Below are positions 52,741-63,500 of a stretch of 64,000 bases of DNA, piece by piece. The translations under genes and the position numbers were made by a program. A model generated the notes under the pieces. That model worked only from the letters and a program-made list of their open reading frames with translations. It had not been told where the DNA came from and ran no database searches. Position 1 is the stretch's first letter. Each line of letters opens with the position of its first letter. The stretch comes from an uncultured Prevotellaceae bacterium. GTDB taxonomy: Bacteria > Bacteroidota > Bacteroidia > Bacteroidales > Bacteroidaceae. Where the stretch lies: the NCBI GenBank assembly GCA_946415705.1, contig CAMKTN010000008.1, positions 1-64,000 on the forward strand. Direction: 5' to 3'.

Positions 52741-55044
52741 TTACCAAATGTCTTCAGGCTCTACAGGGTTGTCATAGACATCCTTGGCGACGAATTCGAA
52801 GTAGTCCATGAAGAACTGCAGCTCCTCGTCGTCGAGCACGCTCTTGAAGCGGATGTAATAGGTCTCATCGGGATCCAGGTCTTTGCTCACCATGATGCGT
52901 CGTGTGACGTTCTCTCTCACGATGCCCAAGTCTGCTGAAGTGGAGGATCCGCAATGGTAATACTTGGGGCCTTTCATGAAGCCGCGTGCACGCAGGCCTT
53001 TGGTGACCTCATCCTGTTCTTCCGTGCTGAGTTTCTCTTCTGCCTTGTAGCCAGCCTCGTTTGTGTAGCCGAAGGTAGAGGTCTGGTTGCCGTTCTTGAA
53101 GCGGTGATATACAAAGCCAATGCGGAGGTCCATGGGGATGTCCTGGGCGGGCAGGTAGTTGGGGTCAGAACCGAAATAAACCTGACACATACTACGCTTT
53201 GACGAACCAGAGCTGACACCAAAGCGAATCTCATAATGGCCGCGCTTGGGCACAGGGGGCAGCTTCATGGTGAACTCGTACTTACCGATGATGTTGAACT
53301 CATCACCCTGGTAGTTATGCCAGCCGCGGCTGTAGCCGGAGAGGTAGTAGAAACCGGTACCGTCACGCATCGTCACATCGGCGAGGTATGGATATTCTAC
53401 GGGGAATCCTACGGTGCCGCCGGTCTTGTGACCTGCTGGTGAGAACTTGTATTTGCCCATCGGACGGCGCAGGTCGTTGTTAATCATCTCGGGGAACATG
53501 GCGGCCATGTTGATGCGGATGCGCTCGCCGGCGAGGCGGTTCTGTATGTTCTCGGTATATACCAACAGTCGCTCAATAGGATAGATGCAGCTGTTCAACA
53601 GTTTCTTGTGCTTGGCTGCATCCTCGGCTTGGAACCTGACGCGAACGCCACGGTTCTCGTCTGCTTTGTGATAGCAGAAGGCGCTACCGGGCTCCTTGAA
53701 CAGTCCGCTCTCATGGTAGTCGTTGTTGGTGGGGTTGCTCTCATCGCTGAACTGACCACGTCCGTTCCTGAGGATGGGGAAGCGGTTGAGGTAGATGCCG
53801 GCATTGCCGTCGCTGAGCTCGGGGTCTTCCAGTGCACTCTCCTTGCTTTGGTAGATCTTCAGGAGTCGGCGCTTACCCATCGTCGTATAGTACTCATAGA
53901 CAGGGATGGTATATTGTCCTGCAGTCTGACTGAAATAGTATCCATTCTCATTGTAATGGATGACGATATTTTCGGGAGTCAGCTTCTCCGGCAGGACGTG
54001 GTAGGTGACGAACTGGTTGACGATGTTGTTTTCATTCGTGTAGTCGTCATCCTGACGTGCATCGGGATAGAGTTGGTTGTCAATCAAGAATTGTTTGATG
54101 TCACCCACCTCAATCTGATTGTAGGTCTTGCCTGGCAGTAGTTCTTCCCAGTAGGCATCCGGCTCCGCAAAGATGGTGAATCCGTACTTGCGGTGGTCGG
54201 GGATGGGACCGGTACCTTCCGCATCTGAATGTAGGGGAAGATCTTTCACGGCCTTGGTCTTGTAAAGTTTTTCCCAAACGTCATCCTGTGTCTTGCTGAG
54301 GGTGTCGTCCAGGCCACAGGCAAGGATGAGCTTGGCCATTACGATGAAGCCTTTCTCGCCTTCCGCAATCATTTGTCGCAGCATATCGCTCATCGTGTCG
54401 TTGCTGGGTGCGATGACGGCGTGCACCTCATGCACGCGGCCGTTGAGGGTCTTCACGTCGCGGTTCTTCAGGTCAATGAGCGAGACACCGTTGATGAAGA
54501 CGGAGTCCGTCTGGTCGATATGTGTCTTGTAAAGCTTGCGGTCGTTGAGGTTGGGAAGGGTGAATTCGTCCTCGTCGTTCTGCGAGTTGATGTCGCCCAT
54601 TTCCAAAACCTGATCGATATTGCTGCCGTCGAGCACGCTGTTATAGACGATGACCTTGCGGACGGAGTCCAGCGTGGCCTCGGAACGGAAACCGTCCCAG
54701 GTGGGCTCGGTGATAATCCCTTTCTTATACAGGGAGTCCAGGTAGTCGTAGATGGCTTTGTTGTTGGGCGCGAAGCAGGTGTAGGCGCCGCGCGTCGAAA
54801 GCAGCTGTGCCACCGTGGAATTGGACTGGTCACTGATGGGAACCTGGTAGAGCAGACTGACATATTCGGTATAGTTGGGGGCTTCGTCGCTATACTCCAG
54901 ATAGCTCATGACGGTATAGTCCGTGGCCGTGAATCGGTCCTCGGTGTTGATTTCCTCGGTACACGATATCATATAGACCGTCAGGACTCCCGCCAGGATG
55001 CCCCCTATGATTCTACGTATGCTTGTCATATCTTTCATAATCAT
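52741..55044 (-). CDS. Fasciclin (FAS1) domain surface lipoprotein
   Basis: A 767-residue lipoprotein with lipid cysteine in YMISC and mature start CTEEINTED, acidic at +2/+3. FAS1-like segments are seen at about 80-220 (AYTCFAPNNKAIYDYLDSLY, RVHEVHAVIAPSN) and about 225-380 (FTIFAEPDAYWEELLPG). The C-terminal 230 residues are beta-rich (GYSRGWHNYQGDEFNIIGKYEF, GHYEIRFGVSSGSSKRSM) and could be a carbohydrate-binding or adhesin-like module, but no family is recognised. The start may be Met3 or Met6. It follows the first SusD by 21 bp. Confidence 0.8.
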   Translation of the reverse strand: MIMKDMTSIRRIIGGILAGVLTVYMISCTEEINTEDRFTATDYTVMSYLEYSDEAPNYTEYVSLLYQVPISDQSNSTVAQLLSTRGAYTCFAPNNKAIYDYLDSLYKKGIITEPTWDGFRSEATLDSVRKVIVYNSVLDGSNIDQVLEMGDINSQNDEDEFTLPNLNDRKLYKTHIDQTDSVFINGVSLIDLKNRDVKTLNGRVHEVHAVIAPSNDTMSDMLRQMIAEGEKGFIVMAKLILACGLDDTLSKTQDDVWEKLYKTKAVKDLPLHSDAEGTGPIPDHRKYGFTIFAEPDAYWEELLPGKTYNQIEVGDIKQFLIDNQLYPDARQDDDYTNENNIVNQFVTYHVLPEKLTPENIVIHYNENGYYFSQTAGQYTIPVYEYYTTMGKRRLLKIYQSKESALEDPELSDGNAGIYLNRFPILRNGRGQFSDESNPTNNDYHESGLFKEPGSAFCYHKADENRGVRVRFQAEDAAKHKKLLNSCIYPIERLLVYTENIQNRLAGERIRINMAAMFPEMINNDLRRPMGKYKFSPAGHKTGGTVGFPVEYPYLADVTMRDGTGFYYLSGYSRGWHNYQGDEFNIIGKYEFTMKLPPVPKRGHYEIRFGVSSGSSKRSMCQVYFGSDPNYLPAQDIPMDLRIGFVYHRFKNGNQTSTFGYTNEAGYKAEEKLSTEEQDEVTKGLRARGFMKGPKYYHCGSSTSADLGIVRENVTRRIMVSKDLDPDETYYIRFKSVLDDEELQFFMDYFEFVAKDVYDNPVEPEDIW

Positions 55045-55065
55045 AAGTATTTCAAGTTAGACAGC

Positions 55066-56886
55066 TTATTTAGGGATATCTGTGACCTTCTCACGGCTCC
55101 AGACGGGATTCTGGGGAATGAGATAGTGGTTAGCACTCCGTTCACGGTAGTAGATGGGACAATACAGACCGTAACGGTTCTGGATACGGCTGATGAGGGT
55201 GGTATATAACTGACTGTAGTAGCCATTCTTCATGAACGTCTCAATCATGTCCTTGACACCCTCCGCGCAATCCTTGTATTGCGGCTCACGCGGGTCGTCG
55301 TTGTAACCGCCACCGATACGCTCTGCATAGCGTACGAGGTCGAACCAACGCTTGCCTTCGCCGAGCAGTTCGACAAGGCGCTCGTTCATGACCAGAATGA
55401 TGCAGGCTCTCTTGTTGTTATCGGTTGTCTTATTGCTGAGGCCTGTCGTCTGATCCAGCATGGAACGCTTTTGAATGGCATCCACGATATTGCGGCACTT
55501 CTCGTATTCGCCGGTGATAGCATAGGCTTCGGCCATCATCAGCATCACATCGGTCATGCGGTAGAAAATCCAGTTGGCGGTACTATTCGATGTGCCCACA
55601 GCGCTGATGACATTCGTACACAGATTCGAGGTTGACTTGTCAAAACTTGCACTCAACCATTTTGCGCAGTAGTACAACTGTCCTTGGGTCTTGATTTCCC
55701 TGGTGGCGGTAAAGAGATATTTCTCATCCACGCAGCTGTACCAGGGGCGGCAGTCCTTGTCCAGGAGGTCGGAACCCACGGCATGTCTGACAGCCTCGAT
55801 GCTGGTAGCTATTTGGAAGTTAAAACTGGCGTTATAGCCCCAGAGGGTGCGCATAAAGTTGCTGTAACGACTGTCTGTTGTGGAGTATTGCAGTTCAAAC
55901 ATGCTCTCCTCGCTGTTACCAGTCTTGAAGATGGAGCTATAGCTGTTGACGGTGATGCTGCTGCTGTTACCGTTGTACAGGTTCTGCATGTCATCGTTCT
56001 TGATGAGCATCGCATTGGTGAGTCCGCTGCCAAAGTCGTCCTTCTTATTGACATTTCGGTCGAAGGTGCTTTGGGTAATCTGCTCGTTCTGCTTGGCCAG
56101 CGCATCCAGGGATTTCTGCCCGTATTCAATCACCTTGTTGGCATCTTCCAGAATATCAGACTCGGGGTAGTTGCGACCTTCGCGCAGGGCTCCACGCCAC
56201 AAGTGCATCTCAGCCAGCAGGGCGTAGAGGGTGGTGTTGGTAATCAAACCCTTGGTGTCTTTCTCACTGGGGAAGCGGCTCTTAGCCAGGCCTGCTACGG
56301 GGGTGACATCGTTGATGAGCCAATCTAAGACTTCCATCTGTGAGGTGAGCGTGTAGTCGTGTACGTCCTCATCGGAGTTGATGACGGTGGTGGTGAAGGG
56401 GATGTCCTTGAAGGAACGGATGAGGTAGAAATAGTTCAGCGCGCGAAGGCCGGTCATCTCTGCTTTCATCTGTTGCCATTCGGTGGGCGTGAACTGCGGG
56501 TCTTTGCTCAGCACTTCCTCGCCGTGAGACAGCACCTTGTTACAATAGTTGATGGTTGTATAGACACCACCCCAGTCGAAGATACTCATGGTGGAGTCGG
56601 GGTTGCCCAACATGATTTCCTTGTAGTCGTTGCTATTGGGATTGTGTGAGTTCCAATGATAGGCATCGGAACGGAGGTCACCCCATACAGCGAGGTTGAG
56701 AAGCGTGTTGGACATCTGCATATAGGCTCCGTAGCGGACACCTTCCAAGTCGTTCTTGTCTTCCCAGAAGTTCTCCTCCACCACACGGTCCTGTGGGTAA
56801 AGGGTGAGGAAGTCGTTGCAGGACAGCATACTGAGACAGACGAGTCCCAGGAATGTGATGCTGGAAATGTATGTGATTCGTTTCAT
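55066..56886 (-). CDS. SusD/RagB-like lipoprotein, first pair
   Basis: A 606-residue SusD-family lipoprotein (signal to LSMLSC; mature start CNDFLTLYPQD, the classic SusD opening). Helical TPR-type scaffold motifs include GLRALNYFYLIRSFKDIPF, ALLAEMHLWRGAL and ERLVELLGEGKRWFDLVRYAERI. It is paired with the upstream SusC, 12 bp after its stop, and should cap that barrel. The length is usual. A FAS1 gene follows after 21 bp. Confidence 0.95.
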   Translation of the reverse strand: MKRITYISSITFLGLVCLSMLSCNDFLTLYPQDRVVEENFWEDKNDLEGVRYGAYMQMSNTLLNLAVWGDLRSDAYHWNSHNPNSNDYKEIMLGNPDSTMSIFDWGGVYTTINYCNKVLSHGEEVLSKDPQFTPTEWQQMKAEMTGLRALNYFYLIRSFKDIPFTTTVINSDEDVHDYTLTSQMEVLDWLINDVTPVAGLAKSRFPSEKDTKGLITNTTLYALLAEMHLWRGALREGRNYPESDILEDANKVIEYGQKSLDALAKQNEQITQSTFDRNVNKKDDFGSGLTNAMLIKNDDMQNLYNGNSSSITVNSYSSIFKTGNSEESMFELQYSTTDSRYSNFMRTLWGYNASFNFQIATSIEAVRHAVGSDLLDKDCRPWYSCVDEKYLFTATREIKTQGQLYYCAKWLSASFDKSTSNLCTNVISAVGTSNSTANWIFYRMTDVMLMMAEAYAITGEYEKCRNIVDAIQKRSMLDQTTGLSNKTTDNNKRACIILVMNERLVELLGEGKRWFDLVRYAERIGGGYNDDPREPQYKDCAEGVKDMIETFMKNGYYSQLYTTLISRIQNRYGLYCPIYYRERSANHYLIPQNPVWSREKVTDIPK

Positions 56887-56898
56887 ATCGCTGTACTT

Positions 56899-59800
56899 TT
56901 AGAATCCCAAGTTGATACTGGCTGTGAAATAGCGCGCACGGGGTGTGCGATTGGAGTCGAGGGAGATCTTGGACCATCCGTTCGGTGCCACCTCGGGGTC
57001 GGTGCCGGTATATTTGCTCCATACCCACAGGTTGTTGGCCGAGAGGAAGAGCTTGAGGGAGCGGATTCCTGCTTTCTTCAAGATCTTCGGATCAAAGTCG
57101 TAGCTGAGCTGGATGTACTGCAAGCGCAGGTAGTCGCCGTCTTCCACGTAGCGGTCGGTGGGCAACGCATTGTAGCTGGCGTAGTCGGCCGTATTCAGCG
57201 CGCGGGGAATCTCGGTGATATCACCGTTCTTACGCCAGCGCCATGTGGTGGCAAAGCTCTGGTTGTCGTTGGCTCGCATGCTTTCTGCATTGTGGCGTGC
57301 CCAGTTGACAATCTGGTAGCCCATGCGGTAGTTGAAGCCGGTGTTCAGTTGCAGGCGGTCCCACTTCAGTGTGAATCCGAAACCACCGTTACAGGAGGGG
57401 TTGGAGTTGCCGAGATAGACGACATCCAAGCGGTCAATCTGTCCGTCGTTGTTGATATCCTCGTAGATGACATCACCGCCCTGGAATTCCTTGCGTGAGG
57501 AACGATTGTAGCAGTAGTACATTTTCAAGGGGTCACCATTTTGGTCGGTGAGCATATTGCCATTGGCATCGTAGGCGACGGGGCAGGTAGCGTTCTCGCC
57601 ACGACGTGCGGCCGCGGAGGCGGTGTTGACGGCATAGTCATGTACCCAAGAGCCATCAGAGGTCTGCTTCCAGTGCCAGCCATCGCCCATTGCCTGTGCT
57701 TCAGCGGGATTTTCACTGTTGCGGTAGCCGCCTTTGCCGTCGGGAACACTCTCAACGTAACCGTATTGATAATGGGAACTTTGTGTATAGCCGTTATGCT
57801 CGTAGTCGTAGCGATATACACCTTTATATTTCAGGCCGTAGATGGAACCGAAGGCGTTGTTCACCTGGATGAAGCGCAGGGCATCGTAATCCAGGTTGCT
57901 GGGCTCTGTGTTCTCGTTGGGGTTCAGACCTTCCAGAATCAGGGGGTCCATCTCCTCAATCTCGTTAATATTCTGTGCGATGTTACCACGCACTTTCATG
58001 GAGAACTTACCCACCTTGGCAAACCAGCCTGTGGAGAGGTTCAATTCCCAACCCTTGTTGCGCATAACGCCACCGTTGACCTTGGCCAAGGAGGAGAAAC
58101 CATTGGCAGAAGCAATACGCTGGTTGTGCATAATCAGGTCGGAGACCTTGTTGTCGTAGAGGTCGAGTTCTAAGTTGATGAGGTCATCGAAAAGGCCTAC
58201 GTTGAAACCGAGGTTCAGCTTGCGGGTCTTCTCCCAACGGATAGAACTCAGTGACAGGTTCTCAGGAATGATGATACTGTGGCCGTTATAGAAAGTGCCG
58301 GCCTGATAGTATCTGTTGTATTGGCTGAAGCCGCCACCGCCGGTGTTACCCGTGATACCCCATGTGGGACGTACGGAGAGCATGGAGAGCCATTTCTTGG
58401 ACCATTTCATCCAGGGCTCGTCGATGATGTTCCAGCGGAGACCCACGAAGGGGAAGGTGCCGAACTTATTGCCTTTACCGAAGGAGGTGGAGCCGTCCCA
58501 ACGAACGCTCACGTCCACGTTGTACTTACTCTTATAGGAAGCGTGTGCACGTACGAAGAAGCTGGTCTCGCGCCATTCGCCGTTCGAGGCACCTGCGCCA
58601 TTCAGCAGGGCTACCACCGTCGGGTCGGTGACACCTGTAGGCACGTTCCATAGATCTGTGCTCTGTGTGCTGGAGGAACCGCTCTTCAACTCCCAACGGG
58701 CCAGGGCGCTGGCGCTCCAGTCCTCATTCTTGAAGTGGGGGTAGAAAGCCAGGTCATGACGTGTGGTGAACTCCAAGCTTTTGTACTCAGAGTTACCCAC
58801 CACGTTGCGGTTATTGTTGAGTTTTCCCTTACCATGTGAGTAGGAGTTGTCGCCACCGTACATCCAGTCCATCGTGATGAGGTCAGCGGGGAGGTATTTG
58901 TCGTTGGACGTGTTGTAGATGTTCAACTGCACATCACCCATATAGTTGAGTTGGGTGTGGTCGTTGTCCTTGCCCAAGAGCTTGTATTCGATGGCGAACT
59001 GCGGTGTGAGGTTGTACTGTTTTTCCTTGTTCCAACCGCCGTAGGCATACGCCACAGGGTTACCATTCTTGAACATGTCATAGAGGTTATAACTGGTGTA
59101 GTTGTAACCATATTGGGCATCGTTGTCCGTTGTCAGCTTCACGGGGCTGAGGGGGAGCATGTTGAAATAACGGCCTGTGGGGACGTAGGTCAACTGGCCA
59201 TCCACCATTTGTGCGGACATCTCGTCGATGCTCATGTTCGGCATGGCCTTGTAGGCGCGACTGAGGATGTCGTTCGGGTTGTTCTTGTGGTTGGTGGTGA
59301 AGGTCAAGCTGATGTTGGAGGTGAACTTGATGCGGTCGCTGACCCAGTAGTCCAAGGCGGTCTGTGTGGTGAAGCGGTCGAGCTTCTGTCCGATGATGGA
59401 GCCTTTGGACTTATCGTAGCCGGCAGACACGCGGAAGGTAGCCTTCTCGCCACCACCGGAGAGGGTGATATACCATTTGTGCTCCTGACCGAACTGGCGG
59501 ACAGCGTCAATCCAATCGGTGTTATTGCTGTAGTGGGGGTAGATGTTCGGACGTGTCTGGTCGTAGTTCAGCTCCGGCATATTGGTCTGTTGCTGCTGCG
59601 GGTTGAAGTACGACTCCTTCAACATCATGGTGTAACCGTCACCGTCGAGCATCTTGTAACCGTCGGGCTGCCAGGTTCCGTTGAACTTATAGGAGAAGGT
59701 GACGTTGGTCTTACCGCGATGACCACGACGCAGTTTAATCTCGATGACACCGTTGGCACCACGGGAACCCCATTTTGCCGTGGAGGCATCCTTCAGCACT

Positions 59801-60501
59801 TCGATGCTTTGGATATCTTCGGGGTTTACGTTGAGGAGGGTAGAGAACTGTTCCTCGTTGTCGAGGTCGCCAAAATCAATGTCCTTGGTGGCATCCTCAG
59901 GAAGTTCGAAGATGTGGTCGTTGACGACAATCAGCGGCTGTGCGTTACCGTTAATGGTGGTGGTACCGCGCAAGCGCATCGTCGTACCGGAACCGAGGTT
60001 ACCGGAGTTCTGGACGATGTCGAGACCGGCAATCTGACCTTGCAGCGCCTGATCGACAGACTCGAAGGCCATACCTTCCATCTCGTCCATGCTGAACGTC
60101 TGGGAGGCACCTGCCAACTCGCGGACAGGGATGGCCAGACCGCCGCTCTGCTGCGTCTTCTTGGCCTTGACCACCACCTCAGTCATCTGTTTGGTGTTGT
60201 CGGCCAACTTTATTTTAAATACGGTACGCGTACCTATCTTCTGCGCCCAAGGTTTCAGGCCCATGAAGGTGATGGAGAGCGTATTATTGGGGTCTTTGAT
60301 GGCGAGGGTGAAGTTACCGTTCATGTCGGTGACGGTAGCACTGACGATACGGTTGTTCTTATCGCGCTCAACCACGTTGGCACCTGGCACGACATCGAAG
60401 TCATCCGATACTGTACCGGAGATACGACGCTGTTGTGCACTGGCCGTGACGGCCGTGAAGCACATCGTGCATAGCAGAATCAGTTTGAGGATCTTATTCA
60501 T
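56899..60501 (-). CDS. SusC/RagA TonB-linked outer-membrane protein, first pair
   Basis: A 1200-residue TonB-dependent transporter. After the signal peptide (MNKILKLILLCTMCFTAVTASA) come a carboxypeptidase-like regulatory domain (QRRISGTVSDDFDVVPGANVVERD), a TonB-box region (EVVVKAKK), the plug (MRLRGTTTINGNAQPLIVVND, EDIQSIEVLKDASTAKWGSRGANGVIEIKLRRG) and the barrel, which ends in RYFTASINLGF. There is no STN domain. Its ATG overlaps the 3' end of the fasciclin gene by 8 bp, so the two are translationally coupled. Substrate unknown. Confidence 0.95.
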   Translation of the reverse strand: MNKILKLILLCTMCFTAVTASAQQRRISGTVSDDFDVVPGANVVERDKNNRIVSATVTDMNGNFTLAIKDPNNTLSITFMGLKPWAQKIGTRTVFKIKLADNTKQMTEVVVKAKKTQQSGGLAIPVRELAGASQTFSMDEMEGMAFESVDQALQGQIAGLDIVQNSGNLGSGTTMRLRGTTTINGNAQPLIVVNDHIFELPEDATKDIDFGDLDNEEQFSTLLNVNPEDIQSIEVLKDASTAKWGSRGANGVIEIKLRRGHRGKTNVTFSYKFNGTWQPDGYKMLDGDGYTMMLKESYFNPQQQQTNMPELNYDQTRPNIYPHYSNNTDWIDAVRQFGQEHKWYITLSGGGEKATFRVSAGYDKSKGSIIGQKLDRFTTQTALDYWVSDRIKFTSNISLTFTTNHKNNPNDILSRAYKAMPNMSIDEMSAQMVDGQLTYVPTGRYFNMLPLSPVKLTTDNDAQYGYNYTSYNLYDMFKNGNPVAYAYGGWNKEKQYNLTPQFAIEYKLLGKDNDHTQLNYMGDVQLNIYNTSNDKYLPADLITMDWMYGGDNSYSHGKGKLNNNRNVVGNSEYKSLEFTTRHDLAFYPHFKNEDWSASALARWELKSGSSSTQSTDLWNVPTGVTDPTVVALLNGAGASNGEWRETSFFVRAHASYKSKYNVDVSVRWDGSTSFGKGNKFGTFPFVGLRWNIIDEPWMKWSKKWLSMLSVRPTWGITGNTGGGGFSQYNRYYQAGTFYNGHSIIIPENLSLSSIRWEKTRKLNLGFNVGLFDDLINLELDLYDNKVSDLIMHNQRIASANGFSSLAKVNGGVMRNKGWELNLSTGWFAKVGKFSMKVRGNIAQNINEIEEMDPLILEGLNPNENTEPSNLDYDALRFIQVNNAFGSIYGLKYKGVYRYDYEHNGYTQSSHYQYGYVESVPDGKGGYRNSENPAEAQAMGDGWHWKQTSDGSWVHDYAVNTASAAARRGENATCPVAYDANGNMLTDQNGDPLKMYYCYNRSSRKEFQGGDVIYEDINNDGQIDRLDVVYLGNSNPSCNGGFGFTLKWDRLQLNTGFNYRMGYQIVNWARHNAESMRANDNQSFATTWRWRKNGDITEIPRALNTADYASYNALPTDRYVEDGDYLRLQYIQLSYDFDPKILKKAGIRSLKLFLSANNLWVWSKYTGTDPEVAPNGWSKISLDSNRTPRARYFTASINLGF

Positions 60502-63500
60502 GGCGCTTCATTTTTTTGATGCTGGTGGGGGAAGGGATAGAGAATCTCTTGAGGTAGTTGCGGCAGGCTTTCGCATTCGCCCAGTCGCCGTCGTAGCGGC
60601 CTGAGGGCGTGAGTTCTTTGTGGTTGAGTACACCGTCGATCTGGTGCACGACAGCCGAGCTGGAACTTTGGAGAACGATGTAGTTCATCTCATCCTTTTT
60701 TGTAGGCGTTGTTTTGGGACCTGACATGTTACCTTCCTTATCGTAGATACAGGTCATGTCACGGGTCATGATGTTGCGCAAGTTACCGGTGGTGGTGTGC
60801 GTGGAACCTCCCGCATTGTCATGTACCAAAATGCGTGAGCCGTCACCTGACTTCGTGCGGCCCATATAGGCTTTCACGAAGACGCCGTTGACCTGGTCGT
60901 AGCTGGAGGTGGTGAATTCCTTCTCTGTATGCGCTGTCTTGTCCTCGAAGAAGCTGTTGTCGAGGAAGTGGCAGCGGATGAAGTTGTTCAAGTAGGTAAT
61001 CATGGTGGCGACGCGGAGACTGTCCGTACTTTCCACTTCGGGCAGACCCGTTGCGGGGTCAATTCTGTGCTTCCACACCACTTTGCCTTCAATTTTCTTG
61101 GGCTCGAGTTCTTCTCCCCCTTCAGGAATTTCCCACTCGATACCTTCATTGTAAGCTTCGCGGATGGTTTCCCATGTGGGCAGGCCGTTGGCTTCCGCTG
61201 CTGCGATGGCTTCGTTGGAAGGTACCAGGACGGTGAAGTTATAGTTGCTGAGGAATTTCACATTGGCGTCAATGGCACCGGCGGCCTGACCCACTGCCCA
61301 GATGGCGAGGTTGTCAAGCTTCAGGCCGCAGTCTTTGATGATATCGCTGTTTCCCTCCATGTCTGTGAGTTCATAGAAGGCTTGACAGTCTGATTCAAAT
61401 TCCTTGGTCAAGATGTAGTAGATACTCCTGCTGGCGGGGATGATGGGGCACTCGTCGATGACGAAGGTGTGGCCATTGGCTTTCTCCATGGCATTCTTCT
61501 CCTCGATGTTAATCTCTAAGGTACCAGGGGCTTCGGTGCTGCTGGCATAGCCGGAACGCTCGTTCTCCAACTGGAAACCGCCCTGTACTTTTTTGATGAC
61601 GTATTTACCGGTTGCAGGATCCAACTCCTTGGTGACCTTCAGGCCGACACCGTTCTTGGCGATGTAGTACTCATCCTCGTTGTCGATGGGATTGTCGCCG
61701 GTGTGCACAATCGTGTGGCTCTCCAGTATATCGCGGAGACGGTTCAAGAGCTCGACTTCGGTCAGCTGGTCCAAAGTGAAGGGATCATTAGCAATCGTAC
61801 CGTTTTCTCGGTCATATTTATAAAGGATTTTACCGACTTTAAGAGGTGGATTGCCTCGGCCGTTATCGGTCATCTCAATACGGATGACACGCGGATGGTT
61901 GCTAGTGAAGCTGATTGGGTCGTAGTAGCGCTTGAGGGCTTCATCGCTGGGCAGGAAGAAAGAGAAGCGGGAGCGCATGGCCATCAGGTAGGCGTAGTAG
62001 TTCATGTGCATCTTGTCTGCTGTCGGATCGCTACCGTTGTTGATGGCCCATTGCATGATCTTATTGGTTCTGCGGATGTTCGCCGGACCTGCTACTGATT
62101 CGTATTTAGCGGGACCATAAACCTTGTTCATCAGATAGATGACGCCATTGTTGGCGAGCAGGCAAGATTCAATGTGATCGATATCATCCTTCTCGAACAT
62201 CTCTATCTGCGAGTCATGGTCGCGCAGCGTTACCATCTTACTGGGAACGGAGCCGACAAAGCTGTTGAACATGATGACGTTCAGCAGGGATGACAGGGTG
62301 TTCAGCGGGATGCAGTCGATGTTCCTGTACAGCGTCTCCAGGTCGTTGATGTCGAATGTCTTCGCTGTCTGGTCGAGCGAATATTCCTCCACGAGCTGTG
62401 AGCCGCTACCGCCGATGGAGAAGTATTTCACCAACGTCTCGTCGCTGGGGACGAAGATGGCGGCCATGTCTTTGCGCTCGTTGCCTGCAGAGAGGGTGAA
62501 CTCGCTCCATGCGGGATCCAAGTACAGGTATGCGCCATCAGGCATCTCCTTGTTGTTGGGACCTTTCTTCAGCGTTGTTTTATCTGCATTGGTGAGGGAG
62601 AAATAACGCTTGGTGTAGATAGTTCCATTGAATTCGGGATGCAAGTTCTTGTAGGCTTCCGTGATGGAGGTGTTGGGGAATGGCGCAGAGAAGCGGTCGA
62701 TCATGTGGCAGAAGATCTTGGTTTTGCCATTGGTGCGGATGACCTCTGCCATGCTTCCCTTGGGAACGGGCAGCTTGTCCGTGATATTCACATAACCGTT
62801 TTCTGCCACGCGGTCTTTCTCCACGATGCGGGCATTATAGATGTGTACGTCGTCGGCTGTGCGGGGCTCGCCCATGATAATCTCAAAGTCTGAGTCCTCG
62901 ATGCGAACGTCTGCGCGTCCCATGTGCTCACGGGTAAAGTGAATCATCATGTTCCGGCTATCGTCTGCCACGATGTAACAGCCCTTATTGTCCTTTCGGA
63001 ACTCCTCCCAGAAGTCATAGCCGTTTGCGATGTCCTGTTCATTGTAGGTGAAGGGCACCTGGTCTGCGGGGAGATAGGTGATGGAGTCGAGGACGCTGAC
63101 CGTGGTGTAGCGGCGCATGTACTGTCCGGGTTCCGGAGCGTTGCTTCCCGAGGCCTCAGAGGCAGAGAGGTTTTCCATCACGATGGCGTTCTCGAGCATA
63201 CTCGTGTGGACCAATAGGTTCTTCTGCGCCGGTGAGAGGTTGGCATAGCTGGTGGCGGTGTGCCAAGGATCGGTAGCGGGAAGCTGGGCGTTCTTCTGGA
63301 AGAACTGTTCCCATGCGGCATCATTGGCCATGAAAACGGTGTTGGAACCTGTCTTGCTGAGGATCTCCTTCAGGTTGCGGGCTCCCTCGGTGTTGATGGC
63401 GGGGTCTTCCAGCAACTTGATATAGTAGCTGAATCCTTCGTTTTCCAAGATGGAGTAAATGTTCTCTGACAGCCATTCCGGCTTCTCGTCATCGAGGGTG

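Noticed and set aside
60494-60501. Possible fusion of the FAS1 lipoprotein and SusC
   Set aside because: The 8-bp overlap is in different frames and each protein has its own signal peptide, so they are two genes.
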